DNA of 27,063 bases, taken from Acanthaster planci (taxonomy: Eukaryota; Echinodermata; Asteroidea; Valvatida; Acanthasteridae). Under the pieces are notes generated by a model. It did not search any database. It worked only from the letters and a program-made list of their open reading frames with translations, and was not told the origin of the DNA. The DNA lies in assembly GCF_001949145.1 (NCBI RefSeq), contig NW_019091480.1:411409-438471 (forward strand), read 5' to 3'. Positions 10,245 to 21,208 of the stretch are shown one piece after another. Position 1 is the stretch's first letter, and every line of letters begins with the position of its first letter. The position numbers and the translations under genes are program-made.

Positions 10245-10795
10245 TACCTTACTGCATATGCCAAAAAATATCCAGCTGGAGGACCCGCACTGTCTCAGCC
10301 CAGCTGATGACTCTATTAAACTGGACCGTGTCCACGCTTAATGCCGTCTACAAGATATTAGCATTTGAACACAATGATCATATGAGCTGCCTATCTGCCC
10401 CTCAGACATGTATACGCATGGACCACCATACAGATCGCATTCAAATGTTTATGAACATTTCGTGATCTGCACGGCGCCCGATTAAAATTAAAACTATGGG
10501 TAAATCGGTATCCGCCTCGAGTAGAAGCAACCCTCAGCGGTTGAAAAGAGCCGCGTTGGTTGGGAATACCCCTTTCAGCCCCAGAAGTGCCACCTGGGCT
10601 CAAAGTGCCATGCGGGTTCTTTACCAACGAGCCTTTAAGTCCCACGATTTCAGTGTCACTACGTTACCAACGTTCCTCTTCGGCACACAGACCAAAATGC
10701 CAGCAACGGGATTGTAAATAGCGCTCTCTCCCGTTTGACATCTTCTCGAACGCTCTGATTGGACGAGATGGCTTGGGACGCGCTTAGCGCGTCCT
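10245..10795. other. Intergenic DNA upstream of the piggyBac remnant
   Basis: No coding region is supported. A perfect 8-bp hairpin (GGACGCGC, TTA, GCGCGTCC) sits at 10776-10794, immediately before the first piggyBac-like codons. The 5' terminus of the piggyBac element probably lies in this stretch but its TIR was not located. Confidence 0.35.
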
Positions 10796-12892
10796 TACAA
10801 AAACCACAATGGCGAAGTGACCGGGGTTTGGGACATTGTCGACGAAATTTCAGCAGACAATGGCTCCGAAATATCCTCGAGTGAAACATCCTCCTCGTCC
10901 TCATCAGAAGAAAGTGATGATGAATTAGTGGCGACCAAATACTTCACTACATCGAAGCCACTAGGCACCCCCAAGCCGAACTTCAGGTAGGCCGAAGGCA
11001 TATACACATGTACAGCTAGCCTTGCAACAAGACGCTCTAGTCTCAGTCATTCAAATCATTATCATTTCAATGTGTTGCCTTTTATAACCACTAGCAGGCT
11101 TGCCATATTATTCCCGATGTCCCGAATGTGTCACGAATCCTAATTACTAATCAAGGAAAAGGAAGGATTCCAATCTGTATTCTTTAAGCCCTACAATGTA
11201 CTGTGCCGTCTCAATGCAGAGTAACTTGTCATGGTTTCTCAGCAGAAATTAAAAGATTACAGTCAATTAACTGGGATATCGTACGGAAAACAGAAGACGC
11301 TTTCTTTGGCAGAATGCCACTTTGAGAGTGTGAGTGTATATAACCAAACGTGTGGTGAATTAAGATCTAGTTTACAGGCAGTGCGTGTGAATAGGCCTTT
11401 CAGTCCAACCCTAATCAGGGAAGCCCCATCTATCACCACTTCAATGAACAGCTGAATAAGACCTACCTACCTAACTCCTAGTTTTTTCATGTACAGTGCT
11501 GTGATGTTTGGGGTAAACACTTTGTAAATATTGTTCTTATTATTAGTCCTGATATTTTTTCTCCAGTAATGCAGGACTGGATGGCAACCAACCTCCACTT
11601 ACCCAAAGCCACAACCTGTGAACTTCACGGCACCGCCAGAATTTCAGTCATTTGTCACTTCTACAGATATTTCAACTCTTTTTCTGTGGAGCAGTTTGGC
11701 AATTGCCATGAGGGAGGCCAACCGATATGCAAATCAGATACTATCTGCAGAATCCGCCAACTAAGTTCATTGTACTGGGATTCCAACGGATGTTCCTGAA
11801 ATGATATGGTCTTTGTCGCACTTCTGCTGTCGATGGGCATCAACAAAAGGCCTAGCTACGCAATGTCCTGGTACACGTGCGAGGTTCTTCGAAGTCCTTT
11901 GTATACGTCGACAAAGTCTCGCAACCGATTTATGGCACTCCTTCGATTTCTCCACCTTGCCGACAACACAGCAGATGACTCTCCCCGTGACAAACTGTCT
12001 AAAGTTCGTGCGCTACTGGACATTGTGGTTTCGTTGTTTCGTAGCATCTATAAGCCCGGACGAAACCTTTCTCGGTTTTAAACAGTACATACCACGCAAG
12101 TCGGCCTAATATAGCTTGAAATGTTTTTCCTTGAACGAGTCTCAAACCGGTTAAACATGTGAGTGGAAGGTGTTTACTGGATCCAAGGCTCCATCAGACC
12201 AAATCATCTCGCACTCTGTTGCGTACGCTGAAGCCAACAATCCACCCAACCTTACAGCATCATGCCAAGTTGTCGTTGACCTACAAAAAAAAAACAAGGG
12301 ACATGTTGTTTTCATGGACTATTGGTACACTGGCCCCGCTCTTGTGCACAAGTAGTCCCAGCTAGGGTTTGGAGCTCGTGGAACTGTGCGCTATACCACA
12401 CAAGGCATTCCAGATAATACAAACCCCTAAGAAGGTCCCTATGAACCGACATGATCTACCGCAGTTCTTCTCTAAAGCGAGGCAACTATGTGTTGTTTGG
12501 TAGGACGCCAAAAAAGTATAACAGTTCTGACTAATTATGGCGACTGCAAAAGTGACGCTAAACACATTCGTTGCAAAAGAAGTTCCACCGGACGTCGTGC
12601 AATCCAAAGACCTGCCGTCGTCAATGATTATAGTAAGTACATGGGCGGAAGTGACTTAGCATCACAAATGTCTCAGTACTACACGCATCATCATAGATCC
12701 CTGAAATGGTGGAAACGCGTTTTCTTTGCAGTTCTTGACATCTGTTTATCCAGGAAGAAGTAGACAAGGCCAAAAACGAAACTGTGTTGTTTGCAATACG
12801 AGAACCAACATAAACAGACTCGTATGATTTGTAAGAATTGTCAGAACCAATGTGTCCAATGCCACGCTTTGAAACATTTCAGTGTGCGTTAA
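10796..12892 (+). pseudogene. Decayed piggyBac transposase
   Basis: Motifs of a piggyBac transposase occur in order across several frames. There is an acidic serine-rich N-terminal region (SSSEESDDELVATKYF near 10885-10940), then PVNFTAPPEF with MREANRYANQ (11616-11745). Next come MGINKRPSYAMSWY (near 11834-11875), SRNRFMALLRFLHLADN (near 11917-11970) and KVRALLDIVVSLF with YKPGRNLS. A short piece (FKQYIPRKS) is followed by GHVVFMDYWYTGPAL (near 12299-12345) and DYSKYMGGSDLASQM (near 12625-12672). The end is a C-terminal Cys-rich zinc-binding tail (12776-12892). The segment that should carry the first catalytic Asp (SIDE-like) is deleted between GRNLS and FKQYIP; the second (MDYWYT) and third (GGSD) survive. 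A 580-base non-coding interval (10987-11566) starts GTAGGC and ends with a pyrimidine tract and CAG, like an intron or an insertion. Several stops and frameshifts make it inactive. Confidence 0.85.
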
Positions 12893-14616
12893 CATAGACT
12901 CGGGTAGTTTAGATCGCGCCCCCCTTCAACCACTCTAATGTTGCAATGGATCGCCATGAGCGCGCACCAGCCTTTAACGCAACATTGGACGGGGGCAGGG
13001 CCACGGGATGGGGAGGGTGGGAGGCAAAGGCCTTCATGAAATCTGAGCGGAAACTCAGGTGCCATAAATGTGGTGCCATCTCCGTCCGATTAGTCTTGTT
13101 GTAGACAAGAATAAATGTAGCACACCACCAAATAAAAGAGGTTTATTCCTGTGATTTCATCAATGGTTCTTCATGATTTTGAAAGAGTTTCATGTACGAA
13201 GTTCACTCATTTTCCTCTTCAGGTATCAATTAGCCCCCAAAAATCAGTAAGAGGTCAGAAAAGTCCTTTTTAGCAGCGACAGAGTACACTCTTTTTCAAT
13301 GAAAACACAATTTTTCAGACCAGTATCAGAGGGTTTGTACACAGGGTGTAAAATGAAGTTCGTGTGTGGAACTCTTTCCCATGATTTTTACCAAAGCAAC
13401 TTCAGTAATATTCTCCTTATTGGATATCATTACTATTAGTCAATGGGGTGTACGTGTCATTGCAAGAAAGGCCTTTCATGATCTTGACTGTTGAGGGAGC
13501 TATACACTAAAGTTGCTTAATTGTGCCTGGTAAACAAAGGGGAAAATAGTGTGGTAAGGAACCCATGAATGACCAAAGAGGTCTTGGGACTGATTGGGAT
13601 ACGTAGCCTGGCTTGGACCGTTCGTGGACCAGCGATGTGCATTTTGTACGTGTACCAAAGGAGCCTCCATTGCTAAGAAAATAGCGCCCTCTGTTGGTCC
13701 AGCTCGAGGCCTCTAAAACTGTAACTGCCTCTTAGTGTCTCCCCTTTACTGATGTTGGTGAATGTGGGTCGTTTGGCGGCTGCCCGAGGCGCCCTTGTAT
13801 GCCATCAGCTCAACCATGTTTAAATGTATTCATTGTTCTATGCTTAATGTCTTCACTGTACAACGCATTTGAGCGTATCTATATGAGCTTTGCGCTTTGT
13901 AAATGAATAAATTATAATTATTTAATTATTATAACCATCCACGACTTGGGGTTCTCCTGATTGCCAATTGGAAAAGGCCTGGCCCGACTTTTGACCCTCG
14001 CACCCCAACTCTCTCGCGACGAATTCGCAATCAAACCCACAACCAAACATCCTTACATGCCACAAATTCATTCTCCTCGGCCGAATGAGGCGCAGCCATA
14101 ACCGCTCCTATACCCCGGCAAATGGCCTGGTTTTCATGCCAGCCTAGCTGTGTGCTCACTAGTGAAATCACAAGAAGTTCCCCACTGCTCCCACATTGGT
14201 GGACAATATACAGTGCCTGATATACAAGGCCTAAAATAGACCGCAACTCACCAAAAGAAAGCTGGAGGACAACATCGTTTCTGTTTAAGGTTCTCTATTA
14301 ATGAGTCGATATATAAACTGGTGATACAGATCTGACGTTCTTCGCAGAAGATCAGAATGTAACTCTCCACCAAACTACCCATATTTCACACAACAGCAAA
14401 TGTCATTTGGACGTGGAACAGCCGACAAAATAACCTTGCCTATCTTTCGGTAGGCACGTTTGCAGTAATGGAATGTAAATGTTACTCTCACGAATTGGGG
14501 AGTCAGGTTGGCATGGTGGATGGCGTGAATAAATGACTGATTAGTGACGGTTTCTTTTATTTCATAAAGGTATTCTCAGATGCAATGGGGCATCAGTTTG
14601 GGTCTGCATCATCAAA
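12893..14616. other. Intergenic DNA
   Basis: No coding region is supported. AATAAA motifs at 13110-13115 and 13131-13136 could be the poly(A) region of the piggyBac element or chance. A short AT-rich palindrome-like run (ATTATAATTATTTAATTATTATAA) occupies about 13910-13933. The rest shows no motif I recognise. Confidence 0.4.
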
Positions 14617-14740
14617 ACTGCCTCTGAATCACTTGGCTGCGGCTTGAAACTGCACCTGACGCTATAGGAACCGGCTGCGGCGACTACCACAGACCCGTGC
14701 GTAATTTCTAGCCGCAGCCAAATATAATTCGGACACGACC
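14617..14740 (-). mobile_element. About 120-bp MITE, copy 2 (inverted relative to copy 1)
   Basis: On the minus strand it starts GGTCGTGTCCGAATTATATT, continues TTGGCTGCGGCT, and ends AAGCCGCAGCCAAGTGATTC. The terminal inverted repeats therefore include TTGGCTGCGGCT and AAGCCGCAGCCAA. The internal order of blocks equals that of 6474-6595. Confidence 0.7.
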
Positions 14741-14941
14741 TAACCCAATCAATGTGCAATAAAGGCACGTCCATTCTGTACGCAGGTGAGCAACAGGACA
14801 GGAATATCTGACAAAAATATGACACACACTGAAGGTAAGGCATAAACCTACAAATATTTCGATTGTCAACTTTATCATTTCAAAACAAACATGCGTGGGC
14901 AAGAAATTCCAAGTATATATTCTTCTTACATATGTCACCGA

Positions 14942-15286
14942 CATGGGCGTAATTCCCGGGGGTGGGGTATACCCCTCCACGTTTTGACCGGGGAATGAGC
15001 GACTGAATCACCCCCCCCATTCGTTGTGCGAAAAGATTAATTTGAAGATTTTTTCGGACTTGCCACAACCAAATCAATTCAGCTACTCTCAAGAAGGAGA
15101 ACAATCAAACAAGCTATAAATTTGCCACTCGATGAAAGATTCTCTAGGAATGTTATACATTACAGATGTACATGTAAGCCTTCATCTACCATGATCAACG
15201 CCCTATAATTATGGTGTCATCCACAACCCCCCCCCCCAACTCGTCATCCTCTACTCCCTAATTTCCGGCTTTAATTGACGCCACTG
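14942..15286. mobile_element. Possible hAT-like non-autonomous element
   Basis: The left end CATGGGCGTAATTCCCGGGG and the reverse complement of the right end, CAGTGGCGTCAATTAAAGCC, agree at their outer 14 or so bases with one gap. CAGTGGCGTA-like ends are common among hAT transposons. The interior is C-rich with runs of 8 and 11 C (near 15001 and 15227) and has no ORF. No 8-bp duplication was confirmed, so this is tentative. A related G-rich phrase (TCCCGGGGATGGGGATATAC) recurs at 19538-19557. Confidence 0.4.
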
Positions 15287-15804
15287 GCTACCACTTGCCT
15301 GGGGATGACAAATAATTTCCAAATAAACTGCCAAATTGTCGTGGCTTGTCTCAACTTGCCAAATACGCGACGGTTGCACCGCACTAACACATCATAACGC
15401 AAAGCTCAGCGTGGTATCCAGGCAACGCTAATTGCTAGAGATTTGAACAATTATCTCATTCAACGCACAACGGCGAGAACTTTCGACAGTGAAGAAAACG
15501 GCTCTGCGTAAACACTAACAGGAGGACAAGGGAAAAAACCCTTGTGGTTGAAGTTTCACCTTTTACATGGAGAGAGCGCTGGGTGAATTTGCATTTGCAG
15601 TATGGAATATTTCTCTGCCCTACTTTATCAACCCAAGTTCTACGGACCATCCAATTTGACCGCGTCGTCATTTTGCAAGGAGTAAGAAAAACGGTGTTAC
15701 AGAGAAAAATCCAGCATCGGCAAAATTGTACATTTTGTTTAGTTTCCATATTGTAGTCTGAACGTATTTGTGGATATTCAAAGGAAACTGACATAAAACA
15801 CAGA
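15287..15804. other. Upstream region of the C-type lectin gene
   Basis: No gene is supported on either strand. The minus-strand frame 15456-15815 has no family motif. A promoter must lie here or just upstream, but no convincing TATA element was singled out. Confidence 0.35.
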
Positions 15805-16299
15805 ATGACTTTCATTCTTGCGTTGATGATACCTATATGGTTCAGAGTAATTTTATCTCAGTGTGGTGAGGCCAATGCTGTTTGCAGCACACCGTACTGT
15901 CCACCGCCTTGGCGTGTCTTTCACACACACTGTTACCGGTGGATTCACCTTAAAATGTCTTGGATAGATGCTGAGCGCTACTGCCAGAGTCTGTCCCATC
16001 CGATGAGAATGGCCCACCTTGCATCAATCCACAGTGAAGAGGAGGGCGAATTCATCACTGAATATGTCCGGAAGGCATCTGGTAGCTCCGGTGATCCCCG
16101 TGGGTACTGGATCGGATACAACGATCATCAGCATGAGAACTTATTCAAGTGGACGGATGGCTCTGATGCATCATACAGGAACTGGGCGCCCGGTGAGCCG
16201 AACAACCTCGGGAACGAGGATTGCGCGGAACATCACCATTCGAACCAGTGGAATGATTTCAGATGCTGGGAAAAACTGACGTTTATCTGTAAAATGTGA
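15805..16299 (+). CDS. Secreted C-type lectin (single CTLD, EPN/WND type)
   Basis: This is an intact single-exon ORF of 164 residues. Residues 1 to about 23 are hydrophobic (ILALMIPIWFRVILSQ) and look like a signal peptide. The rest is one long-form C-type lectin-like domain. C32 and C43 form the N-terminal hairpin pair, C60 and C162 the outer disulfide and C140 and C154 the inner one. C27 is left free and could form an intermolecular bridge, as in dimeric echinoderm lectins. WIGY is at 102-105, the sugar- and calcium-binding EPN at 131-133 (GEPNN), and WND at 149-151. EPN predicts mannose- or glucose-type hexoses with Ca2+, by the rule established for this fold. The family's usual MSWxDAExxC and HLASIHSEEE motifs are present at 51-60 and 71-80. 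Length and organisation match echinoidin-like secreted lectins of the coelomic fluid. A role in innate recognition or adhesion is inferred. No transmembrane or extra domain is seen. Confidence 0.93.
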   Translation: MTFILALMIPIWFRVILSQCGEANAVCSTPYCPPPWRVFHTHCYRWIHLKMSWIDAERYCQSLSHPMRMAHLASIHSEEEGEFITEYVRKASGSSGDPRGYWIGYNDHQHENLFKWTDGSDASYRNWAPGEPNNLGNEDCAEHHHSNQWNDFRCWEKLTFICKM

Positions 16300-16595
16300 A
16301 CTCTTTCTGGGTGAAAGGATGAAACGATATGAATGAGGACGTGCGCATATTTTGCTCAAAAAAATCGGCCGAACTCATATAGCTCGGAGTATCGAAATGC
16401 TTGTACTCGCAACAAGGAGACTGATAATAAGCTTTCTGTCATGAAGTTACATTAGAGAATCTTCGTACATGTGGTCCACAAATTTGCCGAAGGCAACTTT
16501 TGTGTGGTGATTAATTATCGAGTCATATGTATAGTACCGGTATCGACCAAAAATCACTGGATGGCAATTTCTTAATTCTAGTACACGCAAAATGG

Positions 16596-16601
16596 AATAA
16601 A
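16596..16601 (+). promoter_or_regulatory. Poly(A) signal AATAAA of the lectin gene
   Basis: This is the first canonical AATAAA after the lectin stop codon, 297 bases downstream, and the likely 3' end signal for that transcript. Confidence 0.6.
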
Positions 16602-16701
16602 CCGGCCAGGGTCGTGTTACGTGTTAATTCCTGTCTTGAATACTGCAATTTCATTTTGCTCGAATGGTCCCTGTCGAATCTGTGAGGCAACCTTGACACA
16701 A

Positions 16702-16805
16702 AGTCGCTTGTGAAACTAAAATCGATCTTTGGAAATTACGTTGCAAACTTGCAAGGCAGTTGATGAAGTAATTTCCAAAGATCGATTTTGTTTTCACGAG
16801 CGACT
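16702..16805. repeat. 38-bp inverted repeat with 28-base loop
   Basis: The left arm (16702-16739) includes AAAATCGATCTTTGGAAATT. The right arm (16768-16805) includes its reverse complement, AATTTCCAAAGATCGATTTT. The outer parts (AGTCGCTTGTGAAAC and GTTTTCACGAGCGACT) pair with few mismatches. It is probably a tiny foldback element. It lies downstream of the lectin poly(A) signal. Confidence 0.85.
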
Positions 16806-17983
16806 CCGTGCGTGTGTTTAGCACGCAAGTCTCGCAACGATATTGAAACTGAATGTGATGACAAATTAATTAAGGATCAAATGCGGAGACTCGGTATGGT
16901 TCTTTAATACAGAGCATTTCAGTCGGTTTATATGCTGCCTTTGTTGTTCATGTAGCAAAACCTTGACAATGTTGTTAGCGGCGTAAAACAGTTCATCTGT
17001 ATAGAGTGGGGATCAAAGCTAAAATTTAAATATTCCCGGTCCTGCATGAAAATTCGTGGGTGGTGGTAGAGGTTACATTGAACTATGTATTGATGTGAAG
17101 CAGCATAAATATATATCGATGCATGTTTGATGTACTTGTCGGTATGAAAATACATTACCTAAACTAGACTTGACGTATTTGTGGACAAACAAGGGCCATA
17201 TCAGCAGTTTTTCAATGACTGGATCACATAGGTCCTATAGGCTCTACATGTAGTTTATAAGTTTCAATGTGAATTGTTTCCTAGTTAATTGTTTTAATTT
17301 TTGTTTTCTTGGGGCAGCAGGTCCTTGGATCATAGAATTTTACTTTTGCTGCTCCATGCCTTACTAGTTATTTTTATGAGGAATGGCTAAATAAATAAAT
17401 AAATAATATTATACAAAAAGTATTCGATTATAATGCTTGGTCGCTGATAATGGCCTCCAATCAAAGAAGACGATCATTGCCAATGAATGCCAACTGTCGT
17501 GACTCTGGGGTCTCAAATTCCCTAAATATAGGCCTATATGCCGGTAATTCACTTCGCCTGAATTTTGTTTTACAACTGTAGACTCATGGACTTCCAAACA
17601 CATGTACATGTAGTCACGATTACCCAGACCAACACTGACCGTTTCATTATGTCAAAATCCCCGATCTGTTGTCATATATATTATAAATGTCAAACCAAAG
17701 AGTAAGGATGTATGGTTAAAACAAGCAATCGAGACATGCAAATTGGAAGGCTGAGGAGTTATGGCTTATCAACAGCATGTTACACTTCCGATTGGGTAAA
17801 AGGGTCCAATGTTCATATTGACACTGTTTAGAACCATTCTGGTCGGGAGCGTAAAAGTTGTGTTAAGTAATTCCTGGGGTGAACATAAAGCTACGTGTAT
17901 TATACACGTGCAGTCTTCCATTATACCGGCATGAGTAGAGTGATATTTGTCCAGTAACAGGGAATTGCTGTTACTTTTTGCAG
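16806..17983. other. Intergenic DNA between lectin and dehydrogenase genes
   Basis: No gene is supported. A dyad ACGTGTA, TTA, TACACGT (17893-17909) overlapping an E-box CACGTG (17905-17910) lies about 75 bases before the putative acceptor or 5' UTR of the dehydrogenase, and could be a promoter element. A pyrimidine-rich run with CAG ends at 17983. Confidence 0.4.
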
Positions 17984-18071
17984 CGTGTACTCGTATTTAT
18001 CGTGGTACTTCCTCAGACGGCTCTTTGCCAACGGTTTTCGCTGTGAAGTTAGACCGTTGACCATACCTGCC

Positions 18072-20749
18072 ATGTTCCCCTTAATCGCGGCCATTCTGGT
18101 GGCATGCATCAGCGGATTCTGGCTTGGCACCAGACTGGTGTCCCACCTGAAAGGTCGTGTGGACCCGCGCGGTAAATCGGTTCTGGTGACCGGGTGTGAC
18201 ACGGGCTTCGGGCACTCCCTAGCAGGCCGGCTCCACTCACTCGGGTTCATGGTCTTTGCTGGCTGCTTGGATTCGAGGGGCGAGGGGGCAGCAAAGTTGA
18301 CCGAGGAGGCTAGAAGAGTCGAAGGGTGTAAAAAGGCCCGCTGCAAACGTATGAAGGTACTTCAGATGGATATTTGTAAGGACGACGAAGTGAATGAAGC
18401 TGTGAAGATAGTTACAAGTCTGTTGCGCAAGGATGAAGGTATGAAGAATGGTCCTGTAGGGCTAATAAACGAAATCCAGTTCAAAAACCCTCCTAAAATT
18501 GTGCAAAGCATCATAGTTATCTCCACTAACCCCTTGAACAGGGCCCAAAGGTACTGAACACACTGTCGCCCTAGCAACATTTGAGGGAAAGGCCTTAAAG
18601 AGAATGCACAAAGCAGTGGAAACCCTCATCATTTTTCACCTGTAAATTGTCCATTTTCATCAGTATGCAGAATAAGAGTGATACATCTAAGAAGGATGAC
18701 TTGCTCTTTCTCGTGCAAGTCAAGAAATAAGACTCATTTCTGTGGACAGTCTCTTGGGACGTTTTCCAATACTCGACCCAGCTCAGTCTCAGGCTTCAAC
18801 TGTTTTTTAAATCCCGACTTTGAGGTCGGATGACTTTGAGGTTGGAAGCGCAATAGTAAGTCTGATAGTGCCACAAAACATCAGGTAAGACGCAAAAGAG
18901 CCAAAAATTACACTATTTCAATTTGAAAGTTAAACGTTTCAGGCCCACAATTGAGAGGGAGACGAAGTTGAGTATTGGAAAACGGCCATAGGCCTATTGT
19001 GTACAATTCCACACTGTACATTATGCCATTTGTGCAAGAACTCCATCGCTACTTCTCATGGCTACTATCACACGATACTGTGCTTGTTTGCAGGCCTATG
19101 GGCCATTGTGAATAACGCCGGTCTGTCAACATTTGGCGAGGTTGAATGGTGCAGTCTTGCTGTGTTCAAACGTATGGCCGAGGTCAACGTATGGGGAGGG
19201 ATACGAGCAATCAAAGCATTCTTGCCTCTTATCAGGAAAGCAAAAGGTGAGAACATAATGCTGCTGTATGATTTCACCTAAAGTAGTGATAACTACCGCT
19301 GAACAGCAGTGTAGAAAAATATCACGCACTTTTTGTTTGTGTAGATAAAAGAACTTCCAAATGAACCAACACCTCTGCTGTTGAGGAATCATTTTGACTA
19401 TTTTACAAACAATTAAGGGGATTGCAAAAACACTGTGAAATTTCAATTTGTGCTGTTTGTTTACTGCGCGCTACATGAACATAATTGAATTTTAATATTT
19501 TGTTATAGCATTCTACAATGATATCACACGCGAAAATCCCGGGGATGGGGATATACTTAACCCCCCTCCACACACACACACACAAGTGTGTAAACGCCTT
19601 CAATCGTGGACTCCCTATTGTTCCTCTTTTGCTCATACTTTACCTTTTTCGGAAGACCTCCCATATGTTCTGTACACGTTTTCCAACCGTTGACTCTTTG
19701 GCAACTGTGGACCCTATTGTCCCCTACTGTTATAGGTCCACGATTTGAATGTGTATACAAACTCACACACAACATCGACCTCTATATAGAGTCATTGGTT
19801 TCATCCCCACCCCCCCCTTTCAAATTTTCATGGCCGGGCAAGTCAAACCCGCAACCTCTCTCCATTCCCCATCCCCCAATTTCTGGCAAAAATTTATGCC
19901 ATTAAATTTGATATCGCTTTTCAAGCTCTTCTTCAATGGGAAGAGTGACCTGGACATCATTATCATGCACACCAGAGCACATAATAGGCAGATGCCAAGG
20001 GCGGAGTCATTATTTGGCGGCTGGGGGAGAAAACTTTTGTTCGTATAGGGGAAGGGGTACTATACATGAATAGTTGTCGACGTTGGTGAAGCCATTAAAA
20101 CTCTTTGGTTTGTCATTTACTGAGCACGTAAAATAAGACCCCTACACAGTTTATACTTTAAGCCCCTTCCAACCTTTTATTAGTCCTAGGCTTCTGATAA
20201 ATATCAATGGGGGGGGGCAATCCCCAACCCTATACCCCAAAAGAGTAAATAATAAAAAATAGAAATTGATTTTATTTAGGTCGGATTGTTCAAATGACGA
20301 GCGGACTGGGGCGCCAAGCTCTCGCAGGCCGGTCGTGCTACGTATTGACCAAGTACGCCATGGAAGGTTTCAGCCAATGCCTACGCTACGAGATGCGCCG
20401 ATGGGGAGTGCGCGTCAGCATCATCGAACCGGGGAATTTCATCGCCGCCACTGGCATCTTCACCCAGGAACGGATCCACCAGATCGCCAGCCAGATGTGG
20501 GAAGACGCTAGCGAGGAGACACGGCAGGCATACGGCAAGGAGACCTTTGACACCCAGGTGGAGAGGATGAATTACTACAGTCAGATCGGTACGACGGACC
20601 CGAGTCCCGTCATTGACGCCATGGTGGCGGCCATTACTGACAGACACCCTAGGATCAGATACGAACCTAAGGATTGGTACTGGCGTCTACGCACGTTCAT
20701 CATGACGATACTTCCTCAGAGAATCGGAGACTGGTTGTATCATTCATGA
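18072..20749 (+). CDS. BDH1-like: BDH1-like short-chain dehydrogenase, three exons
   Basis: The exons are 18072-18438, 19094-19246 and 20280-20749. All introns are GT...AG and both are phase 1. The joined frame gives 329 residues. It matches vertebrate D-beta-hydroxybutyrate dehydrogenase, which interconverts (R)-3-hydroxybutyrate and acetoacetate with NAD(H). The nucleotide-binding TGCDTGFG is at 40-47, NNAG at 129-132, N154, S181, and the YVLTK catalytic pair Y194/K198; the S-Y spacing of 13 is standard. EPGNF at 223-227 follows. VFAGC (61-65), LSTFGEVEW (133-141), [12 protein letters not shown] (163-174) and the C-terminal [14 protein letters not shown] are typical of the BDH1 branch rather than retinol dehydrogenases. 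Residues 1-20 are hydrophobic and could be a membrane anchor. The frame is open upstream to 17984, where a pyrimidine tract plus CAG suggests an acceptor, so an upstream 5' exon and a different start are possible. The preferred ATG (18072) is the first in frame. Substrate and location are inferred. Confidence 0.9.
18758..18987. mobile_element. MITE in intron 1 of the dehydrogenase gene
   Basis: The left end GGACGTTTTCCAATACTC pairs with the right end, whose reverse complement is GGCCGTTTTCCAATACTC, followed by weaker pairing (GTCTC on both arms). It is about 230 bases with no ORF. No target duplication was identified. Confidence 0.7.
19538..19600. repeat. G/C-run repeat and (CA)n microsatellite in intron 2
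   Basis: TCCCGGGGATGGGGATATAC is followed by a C run and an 8-unit CA repeat at 19569-19584. The G-rich phrase is similar to 14955-14975. Further homopolymer runs of C or G in this intron lie near 19808-19818 and 20209-20218. Confidence 0.6.
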
Positions 20750-21187
20750 TTGCTTGGTTGTGGTAAAATGCAGGACAATTAGTGTGAAGTCATGACAAGG
20801 AAACTTGTAACGTTGTTAAACTAAATGATAAAAGGACACATCTCCAATTTATTGCTTGTACTAAGTTTATGGGAAGTTATGAATGATACTCGAGAATAGT
20901 TATTCACGTAGCAGGTCACGTAAAACGGAGAACTCTTTCCAGAATGGACCCGACCCGACCCAACCCAAAACCACTCCAAAAACATCCGATGTACACAACT
21001 GCATGGCAATTGTAAGGCGACATTTGTTCATCCTTTTATTCATCTGCCATCAGAATATTGATTCGACTGTTGGCCGTGTATCCCTCCAATCCTAGAGGGT
21101 CTGTACAGAATCAACTGGTGAAAAGGGATGTCTAGTTTGTACTCGGACTCACCTGATGGCCTTTGCACCAATTAATTCCTAAATGTG

Positions 21188-21199
21188 CGCGCATGCGCA
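21188..21199. promoter_or_regulatory. NRF1-type palindromic site
   Basis: CGCGCATGCGCA fits the NRF1 consensus (YGCGCATGCGCR). It is followed 10 bases later by GGCCATGGCGAC, which resembles a YY1-type start-site motif. NRF1 plus YY1 is common at TATA-less animal promoters. No transcript evidence is available here. Confidence 0.4.
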
Positions 21200-21208
21200 A
21201 CACTGGCC

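Noticed and set aside
9836-10465. 209-codon open frame across the gap
   Set aside because: It is open only because about a third of it is N, and the sequenced parts show no protein family motif.
10795-11007. Minus-strand frame with an acidic serine-rich stretch
   Set aside because: It is the antisense shadow of the acidic N-terminal region of the plus-strand piggyBac remnant.
15456-15815. 119-codon minus-strand frame before the lectin
   Set aside because: It has no motif, irregular composition, and overlaps the lectin start. It is taken as chance.
17985-18071. N-terminal extension starting at GTG 17985
   Set aside because: The codon is GTG, not ATG, and a nuclear animal gene would not start there. 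The open frame more likely reflects an upstream exon or 5' UTR.
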